A stretch of DNA of 64,000 bases from Austropuccinia psidii (lineage: Eukaryota > Basidiomycota > Pucciniomycetes > Pucciniales > Sphaerophragmiaceae). The stretch covers positions 33,073,094 through 33,137,093 of the forward strand of contig JALGQZ010000011.1 of NCBI GenBank assembly GCA_023105745.1, given 5' to 3'. Below are positions 57,091 through 64,000 of the stretch, one piece after another. Made by a program: the position numbers and the translations under genes. Every line of letters starts with the position of its first letter. Position 1 is the stretch's first letter. Under the pieces are notes generated by a model that saw nothing but the letters and a program-made list of their open reading frames with translations, had not been told where the DNA came from and ran no database searches.

Positions 57091-57892
57091 TGACAAAGAC
57101 ACAGTATTTGAAATGACTGTTGACAGAGTCAAATCTTTTGAGTCTTTAAGAGAAGCCTTGACTACTGCTCCACTCTTACTGATGCCAGACTTTAAATTGC
57201 CTTTCAAATTGTATATTGATGCATCAGGGGATGGAATGGGTGCTGCACTTCACCAAGTTCAGATCATAAATGATAAACCTATAGAAGGACCCATATGTTT
57301 CATATCCAGGCAAATAAAACCAACTGAAGCCAGATATGGGGCAATTCAGATGGAATGTCTATGCCTTGTATGGGCCTTGAAGAAATTGAACTACGTCTTA
57401 GAGGGATGTGTTTTTGAGGTGATAACAGATTGTACAGCTGTCAAGTCACTTTTAAACATGAAAACACCCAACAGGCATATGCTCAGATTGCAAATAGCCA
57501 TACAAGAATACAGGGGAAATATGACTATTGCTCATAAGGATGGGAATATTTATAAGAATGAAGATGGACTGAGCAGATGGCCATTACCAAATGATATTGA
57601 TAATCCTGCTTATGTTCCAGAAGAAGCTTCACCACAGATCCCAATAGAAGGAATAAGTGTTACAGACTTGAACACCACCTTCTTTGAAGAAGTAAGAAAT
57701 AGCCACACTCAAGATAAGAATTGTAGCATCTTACACCAATTACTTAACAAAGACAGTAAAGAAAACTCTCTAATACATGCCTTGGATAATGTATGGAAAA
57801 AATCTTATAATGAAGGAAGATTTCACCTACTGGATGGTATAGGTTACCACAGGACCAAGCACACATGTGTCATGACAGTTGTGGACAGGTAA
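57091..57892 (+). pseudogene. pol: Element B RNase H
   Basis: [49 protein letters not shown] and [16 protein letters not shown] carry the four acidic residues of the fold. The frame ends with TAA at 57,890-57,892, in the linker before the integrase zinc domain, and continues in the same frame afterwards. Confidence 0.9.
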
Positions 57893-59230
57893 TTAATCAA
57901 TCTTGTACTAAAAGAATGCCATGATAGCGACTTTTCAGGACATCTGTCTGAAGACAGAACAAGAGAGAAAGTAAAGACCTGCATATGGTGGCCAATGTGG
58001 CAGAAAGATGTTGCAGAGTATTGCAATACCTGTGACAGATGCCAAAAGGCAAATAAATCCACTGGCAAGAGACTTGGAAATATGATAAAAATCCAAGAAC
58101 CAAGCAGACCTTGGGAAACTGTCCATATGAATTGGGTAAATGGCCTACCACCAGGAGGTGACAGAAGCTATAATGCTTGCCTAGTAATTGTGGACAGATT
58201 CAGTAAAACTCCAATCTTCTTACCATGTCACAAGGATGATACAGCCATGGATACAGCTCTTCTGATATGGAATAGAGTAGTGTCATGGACTGGGATATTT
58301 ACAAATATCATTAGTGATAGGGATCCCAAATTCACTTCAGCACTATGGACAAATCTTCACCAATTATTTGGCACTAAACTGTCTTTCTCTACAGCCTACC
58401 ACCCACAAACTGATGGCCTGGCTGAAAGGATGATCCAAACCTTGGAGGACATGGTAAGAGTATTTTGCGCATATGGCCTTGAATTTAAAGATAGTGATGG
58501 TTTCACGCATGATTGGTGTACTCTTCTACCTGCACTGGAACTGGCATACAAAACCTCCATTCATGCCAGTACCAATGAGACTCTTGCTATTTTGGAAAAA
58601 GGATGGAATCCCAAATTACCCCACGATTCTTTAAGGAAAGATTTGGTTGAAATAAATCCTACAGCTACCAGCTTCAAAGGAATGCTAGACAGAGCCAGAA
58701 AGAATGCAGTAAAATGCATGGAAGACTCATTTGCATATGCTAAAGATAAATGGAACAAATCTCATGCCACTCCAGATTTCAAGGTAGGGGATTTAGTAAT
58801 AGTATCCACCACCAACTTCAATAAAATCAAAGGATGTAAAAAGCTCAAAGACTCCTTTTCAGGACCTTTTGTTATTAAAGCCCTCCATGGAGAAAATGCT
58901 GTTGAAGTAGAATTATCTGAAGAACTTAGTAATAAGCATCCTACATTTCCAGTGAGCTTGGTAAAACCATATAAATCTAGTAATGCTGAGAAATTTCCCT
59001 TGAGGAATAAAGTTCCCCAAGTTATACCTCCTATTGAGAAATCTGGCACTAAGAAAATTACCAAAGTTCTTAAAAAAAGAAAATTAAGAACCAAGAAAGT
59101 GAGGGAATACCTTGTTAGGTACAGTGACCCAGCTTGTTAAGATGAATGGTTAGAAGAAAAAGATATACCAGAGGCTACCAAACTCCTCAGGAGATTTAGA
59201 AACACTAGAAATACCAATATTACAAAGTAA
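57893..59230 (+). pseudogene. pol: Element B integrase with chromodomain-like tail
   Basis: HHCC zinc domain (HDSDFSGH ... CNTCDRC, about 57,920-58,045). In the catalytic core the first acidic position reads V-H-M-N-W with Asn (codon 58,130-58,132, one G-to-A change from Asp); the second Asp is at 58,316-58,318 (ISDRDPKF) and the Glu at 58,424-58,426 (TDGLAERM). The C-terminal SH3-like part has FKVGDLVIVSTTNFNKIKG and HPTFPVSLVKPYKSS. The end (REYLVRYSDPAC, stop TAA 59,138-59,140, DEWLEEKDIPEATKLL) resembles a chromodomain. Loss of the first Asp alone should abolish integration. Confidence 0.9.
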
Positions 59231-59242
59231 TATTATTTTTTT

Positions 59243-59254
59243 AGGGGGAGGGAA
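59243..59254 (+). promoter_or_regulatory. Element B polypurine tract
   Basis: AGGGGGAGGGAA directly before the 3' LTR, the usual plus-strand primer. Confidence 0.85.
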
Positions 59255-61080
59255 TGTGAGCCTTAGAGGTAATTTCATATACCCAAAAGACCACAAATAC
59301 AAAATTAAAATATGAATATAAATAAAATAGATTTATTTATATTATTAAAATGAAAATCAAAATATAAATATAAAATTATATTCACAACTAAAAACCTAAT
59401 TACAATTCAAAAATAAAATTACATTAAATTTTGAAATTGTAAAATTACATTTATACTTGAAAAAATGAAGTAAAAATGAATTTTCAACAAAATTGTAAAA
59501 AAATAAATAAATTTGGAAAAAAGTTAAATAACAATTATTATAACTTTTTATCCAATAAAGAAACATATAAAAATTATTTCACCATTGGATTCCTCATAAA
59601 AAATCAGGTGGGGTCACCTCTGAGTGAAAATTTTGTAACTCAACTCTAAATAAGCTTAAATTAAGTTTTTAGTATTTTCTGTATGAAAAGTGAAAATCCT
59701 CAAAACATTAATTTAATTCACATCACATGTAGTGTTAATCACCAAAATTTGTGTTAAAATTGAGGTGTTGTGTATATCTTAGAAGTTATTAGGAATTATA
59801 GTATTTTCAATTGAATTCAATTGAAATGTCAAAATGTGCGCGTGTTATACATAAGTGAACTTTGATTTACATATGAGGTATCAACGATTACTGTATTGAA
59901 CTGTACAGCTCAATTGAATTACATATGTAGATTATAAGTATAATACATGATGAGGAATCAAAAGAAAAATAAATTGGAAAGATTAAATTTGGGGGCGAAA
60001 AGGAACTCCAGCTCTAAGGGGGAGCTAGACCCCCAAAATCCTTGCTGACAGGCATGTGGTGTCAAAATTCATGCAAAATTTCATCACTTTTGGCCTGGAA
60101 TTGAGCTACAGGGTCTGTGGACTCAATTGATGATGAGGTTTTGATACCAACTGGGGTAGTTTTAGCTGTTGCCAAGAGGGTAAAACTACCCTTAAGATAA
60201 AACAATCATAGTAAAAACAGTCTTAACTGGTTTCTACGTCTCTTAAACACATTGTGACGTGTTTTGAAGGCTCTAGACCAGGTATTGCTATAGTAATGGC
60301 TGATTTAAGGGTCTAAAATGGCTAAAAATGGCTTAAACCAGCCCTTTTTTGGTCTAAACCAGGGTTCAATGATGCCATAATTGGATTTTCTGTTGTCAGA
60401 CTGTTTTTCACGACTGACAAGAGTAAATTTTACCTTTGGAGTAAGAAAATTGATGGCTATAAAAGAATGTCTTCTTTGCCCCACTTTTCTCTTCATGTTA
60501 GAATCTTTTCCTTTTATAATTAGTTTATACACTGTTAAACCAATCAATAAGAGATTCCCACCACCTCTTTTAAATAATTTTAAACCTTTTAACCACATGA
60601 AAAAATCATTATAATCATTTATTGTAAATCTTATAATCATTTTTACCCCTGAACCACCCCAAAAGTGAATTAAAGCATCTTTCAGCACTGTTAACTTTGT
60701 CACTTTGTTTCCAAATTCACTCTGTTCACTTTTGGGCCTGTTTTTTCTTTAATATTCTTTTAAAAGACTTTGTTCCTTAATTAATTGCTTGCAGTTCTTT
60801 GCTCAATTAATTCCAATTGAAATTGCTCTTGAAGAAATTTCTTTTGTAGCCTTAAATATCTGTTGTAGGGTATTTTTGGTTAAATTTTTATTGTTGGTAA
60901 AACAATAAATCTTTATAATATTATTGTTTTATACTAATAAAGTTATAAACAATGAAATTAGCGTGTTTTCTCTTAAAAATAATATTTCTTACTATTTTTC
61001 ATTGATTTTTACCTTATACAAATTTTGAGGACAGGAAAAGTACTTCATTTTTAATCAAAGCTTCATATCCACACCTTACA
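59255..61080 (+). repeat. Element B 3' LTR
   Basis: 1,826 bp, TGTGAGCC to CCTTACA. Very close to the 5' LTR in the middle (around 60,100-60,500) but more diverged in the AT-rich outer part. Stem-loop at 60,154-60,191 conserved. Confidence 0.95.
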
Positions 61081-61085
61081 CAAGC

Positions 61086-61154
61086 ATGCATGTGTCAAGG
61101 ATTGGGCCCACACTTTTGGGTCGAAATATTGTTACAAATGAAATTTTTCACTAA
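61086..61154 (+). pseudogene. hAT transposase, last codons
   Basis: Resumes in phase after the element B TSD: MHVSRIGPTLLG and a TAA at 61,152-61,154. Typical end of a hAT C-terminal dimerisation region. 61,155-61,371 is then the untranslated and terminal part of the hAT element. Confidence 0.75.
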
Positions 61155-61371
61155 TTTATATGCTTGCTGATTGTGCTATTTTTTGTTTTTATACCTTTTT
61201 TTCTTTCTATTTCCTTATTACCTTAAATGAGAATTGTAACTTGTGGCCTGGAATGGATTCCTTGGTTCCTGTTGGTGGTCCAAGCCCCACCCTGTACCTT
61301 GCTTAAATGGGGTGTGAAATTAAGTTTGAGGTAATATTATGTGTCCTGTGACCCAATCCCATGGAGATATT

Positions 61372-61960
61372 CCCTTTGGCTCTGGGGTCAGCCTTACTAA
61401 ATTTACAAGACTCAAGATCAATGGGCTGATGTCAGAGATGAGTTGGCTGAAGAAATTCAATGAAATTAAGACCTTTATGAAGCCATGAACACTTTGGTTC
61501 CCTCAGTATCCTCTTATTTGGACAGAATTGAGTGGTATGAAGATGTTGGGCAGGCTCAAAAGAGAAAGTGGATGTCCATGCCTGATATGGGGGATCAAAT
61601 TTCAAATAAGTATCAAAGATCTGTTTTCTTTTATTCAACAGCCCAATCTTCCTCTTTTTTCACTTATTTCTATCCTACAAATGATAATCCACCCAGTTTC
61701 ATCTGCTTCTTGGATAGCTGTTCTCATTTTGTTAAATTGTATATCATCATTTATAAAGCTTATCCAGTCCCCCCCATTACTGTGAATTGAGAATTTCATG
61801 CCCAACCACAAGCCCTGGGGTGGGCAGATAAATTTAAGAAACACAGGATGATATATTTGTCCAATCTTCCTCTCCCTCAGAAAAAATCCACTATTTTGGA
61901 GGTTTATTCAGATTGATTGATTTTTGTATATACAATTTATTCCAATTATCTCCCTACTCA
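61372..61960 (+). pseudogene. MULE-OTU gene, right copy, 3' part (OTU protease)
   Basis: Continues the OTU exon after the hAT insertion: IYKTQDQWADVRDELAEE, then a frame change, SYLDRIEWYEDVGQAQ, KWMSMPDMGDQISNKYQRS, and CFLDSCSHFVKLYI with the probable catalytic His (codon 61,735-61,737). The spliced distance between the Cys (48,605) and this His is about 130 residues, right for an OTU domain. Further similarity to the left copy extends to about 61,910. OTU proteases cut ubiquitin-like conjugates; the role in a transposon is unknown. Confidence 0.78.
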
Positions 61961-62408
61961 GCCCTATTTGTTCCTTAAATCCCACCTCAGTCTCTTTTTT
62001 ATCAAACATGTTGCACTTTTGTACTTGAAAATAGTAATATTAAAAACATGAAAAAAACCCTTTTTTATCATTCACCTGTCCCACCAAAAAGAATTCCCCA
62101 AAGTTATAGGCTTCTATTTTCTCATTTTCAATATTAAACCCTTTAATCTAGAAGATGAAGGAAATGCATAAGTGGGAAGATTTCAAATTAATTTTTGAAA
62201 AAATTCCATTTTGTCAAATTGGCCAAATTTGAGAAATTTGGCATAGAAGATTCAAAACAATTTGGGGATATTGACATCCAATTCAGAAAAAAAAATGAAA
62301 AACCTCAAAATCAAGCCTGAGGAATTTTTTACAAAAAAAGGCCACTTAAATGTTTTGGCCTTGAATTGGTAAAAACACATAAGGGATTACCTGTTTTTAC
62401 CAACACCC

Positions 62409-63439
62409 TTAGTTAATTATAATTAGAAATTCCATAAATGGAATTTCTCTTTCATTTTTGATGTCATTACAGCACTTTTAATTCTATAAATGACATTTTT
62501 ATGTCACTTGTCATTCCATTAATCTCATTACCATGTCATTTTTATTATGTTTTTGATGCCATACATGGTTTTTTTAATTTTTTCAATTAATGAATTACTG
62601 GCATAAATCATGCTTTCAACAACAATTTGAAGTTAATGGATTTGAATTTCAATTTTGAGGTTGAAAAATTCAAATGGATCCTTTTTACATTTTGGTTTTC
62701 ATTTTTTGGGTCAATAATTTGAATTCAAATATGAATACTTCAAATGGTACAAATCGAGTTTTTCCAATAGCTATGCTTTATAGAAAAGTCAAAATTTTGA
62801 TTCCTGTTCTATAGCTATTTACACAAAAAAATATTTGAATTGCTTTTGACCATTTTACATATTTTAAAAAGATTAATTGAAGATACAATTATCCAATTCC
62901 CCTTTTTTGAAGAAAATTAAGGGGGTAAATTAAACTATTAACCAATAATTGATTTTATAAATTAATGGAAATTTTATACAGAATATAGACTATAATTGAA
63001 TTCTTTTGATCCAAAAGAAGTTTTTATAACAATGAAAACCAAATTTCTTCCCTTATTTTCTTCAATTTGAGGTGCAGAACTCAAGAATCAAGAATAAATT
63101 TCTTCAAGCTAAATTAAAAGATATTACTTGAAAATGAAAACATAATAGAATTCTGTTTTTATTTAATAAAGATAACCGTTATTGTTGGTAACTTAAGTCA
63201 ATGAGTCATAAGAATTTACAGAGAGACATTTTGTTGTGCCTTTATAATCCAGGGTTTTTCATTAAAACAACAGCCCATATTTTGGCAATAATTCTTATAT
63301 TAAAAGAATCTGGAGAATAGAATACAAATTTCTTATTAAAATTCAAAATATTTAGCCTTTTTGATATTTAGACAGTTAAATTATTCATTAAGAAGGATAA
63401 AACTATACACCAATTCAAGTCTTCAGTCCAGAAATAAAA
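62409..63439. other. No gene recognised; decayed 30-bp-type repeats at its start
   Basis: 62,440-62,600 carries several degenerate copies of the 30-bp motif seen at 25.9 kb (for example ATTCCATTAATCTCATTACCATG). The rest is AT-rich without protein-like frames. Confidence 0.45.
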
Positions 63440-64000
63440 CTGTAAGACTTGACTATGAAACTGATGATAATATTACTATTAATTAACAGTACTATGTCTG
63501 TTCTTATGGAATATAATAATAAAGTATCACTATAACCACAATTAAATGATCAAAGAGTTCTTTCTATCACATTTTAAACACTACTTGTGATTTTAACAGT
63601 GAGCAGTAATTGTCTACAAGAATCAATTACAAGAAGATTTTAATAATAAAACTTCTTTTATTAAAATAATAAAATTATTTTAATATATATAATTATATTT
63701 TTAAAGAATAATTATAAATATAATTCTTGAATAAAACTAATTTTTTAGAGAAAAACTTTAAGAATTAAAGATAAATCATTTTCTAATATTCCAAAGAGCT
63801 TATTTAAAGATAAGATAGAGAGATTTGATGTAGAATTGTGGATTTAATGGCTCAAGAATGTATTTATAACAGTATTGCAACAATATATAGTTGGATTCTA
63901 TGATTTTACATCTTTCTGATTGATTCTGAAAGAACTAAAACACTTCAGAATAGCTTTAACTAATACTTACTTGTTGGTGACAATGATATAAATGGATAAT
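63440..64000 (+). repeat. Dispersed repeat D, copy 2, continues past the window
   Basis: Collinear with 6,570-7,140 over its whole length. No coding sequence. It ends only because the window ends. Confidence 0.75.

Larger units (their letters stand above)
51036..61080 (+). mobile_element. Ty3/gypsy element B, full length
   Basis: A 10,045-bp element with LTRs at 51,036-52,839 and 59,255-61,080, a primer-binding site, a polypurine tract and a perfect TSD CAAGC (51,031-51,035 and 61,081-61,085). It lies inside the C-terminal codons of the hAT transposase; taking away the element and one TSD copy leaves the hAT frame in phase. From memory, the proteins are of the type extremely common in Austropuccinia psidii. 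Pol runs in one frame with no frameshift but four stops, and the integrase lacks a catalytic Asp. The LTRs differ by several percent, more than those of element A. Confidence 0.95.
48632..61371 (+). mobile_element. hAT-family DNA transposon, interrupted by element B
   Basis: The host-side MULE-OTU sequence stops near 48,631 and resumes near 61,372. The sequence in between, less element B, is about 2.7 kb and carries a BED-finger hAT transposase. Exact termini, inverted repeats and the expected 8-bp target duplication could not be fixed: the junction bases have diverged (left ...AGTATCCCATGG, right ...GGTCAGCCTTACTAAA). Confidence 0.75.
45620..62408 (+). mobile_element. MULE-OTU transposon, right copy, split by nested insertions
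   Basis: Starts GGGTGTTGGTAAAAACACG at 45,620 and ends TTTTTACCAACACCC at 62,408, an inverted pair of ends. Probable 8-bp TSD TTAATCAA (45,612-45,619) against TTAGTTAA (62,409-62,416), two transitions apart. Its own sequence is 45,620 to about 48,631 plus about 61,372-62,408, roughly 4.05 kb, close to the 4.14-kb left copy. The 12.7 kb between are a hAT element carrying Ty3/gypsy element B. Where the two halves meet, the OTU coding sequence continues as in the left copy. Confidence 0.85.

Noticed and set aside
28021..61080. Repeat-induced point mutation (RIP) as cause of the decay
   Set aside because: One stop in element A (34,318) fits C-to-T, but the element A stop at 30,925 and all four stops in element B fit G-to-T or C-to-A, and LTR differences are mixed. 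No RIP pattern is evident by eye.

Overview
This is eukaryotic, AT-rich DNA made almost entirely of transposable elements in different states of decay. The two best-preserved Ty3/gypsy elements (at 28.0-37.4 kb and 51.0-61.1 kb) have gag and pol proteins that I recognise from memory as the very abundant retroelement proteins of rust fungi, closest to the myrtle rust Austropuccinia psidii (Pucciniales). No search was run. Short GT-AG introns of about 70-80 bp and the low GC content fit that assignment. No tRNA, rRNA or CRISPR array is visible, and no confidently identified host gene.

Layout. 0-7.2 kb: a decayed LTR (family C), a PIF/Harbinger transposase fossil, a GGT-rich tract, a complete 464-bp TRIM-like miniature LTR element with a target site duplication (TSD), and a dispersed repeat (D) that recurs at the right edge of the window. 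7.2-10.5 kb: nothing recognisable. 10.6-24.5 kb: a minus-strand pile of Ty3/gypsy remains. Element C (LTRs at 12,990-14,288 and 20,728-24,283, internal part 14,289-20,727) is heavily decayed. A solo LTR of family B (21,719-23,540, TSD TTAAT) sits inside its 5' LTR, and a truncated family-B LTR joined to a pol fragment abuts its 3' LTR. 24.5-28.0 kb: AT-rich DNA with a fragment that looks derived from a Mutator-like element (MULE).

28,021-37,397: element A, a chromodomain-carrying Ty3/gypsy element with 1.4-kb LTRs about 97% identical (hand count) and a perfect TSD TTATG. Gag and pol carry several frameshifts and stops.

37,863-62,408: two copies of one Mutator-like transposon in opposite orientation. 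Its protein combines a MULE transposase, an AT-hook, a CCHC knuckle and a C-terminal OTU-type cysteine protease, and the gene has three introns at the same places in both copies. The left copy (37,863-41,998) is simple. The right copy (45,620-62,408) is split by a hAT transposon, which is itself split by Ty3/gypsy element B (51,036-61,080, TSD CAAGC), giving a three-layer nest. Between the two MULE copies lies a 1.8-kb island (42.8-44.6 kb) of more balanced composition with minus-strand coding-like stretches that I cannot assign; it is the best candidate for non-transposon sequence.

Functionally nothing here forms a working pathway. Each element would have supplied its own mobility proteins, and all copies carry inactivating changes. 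The most interesting items are the MULE-OTU element, the TRIM-like element, the resolvable insertion order, paired bZIP-type motifs in a hairpin of the family-B LTR, and the unassigned island.
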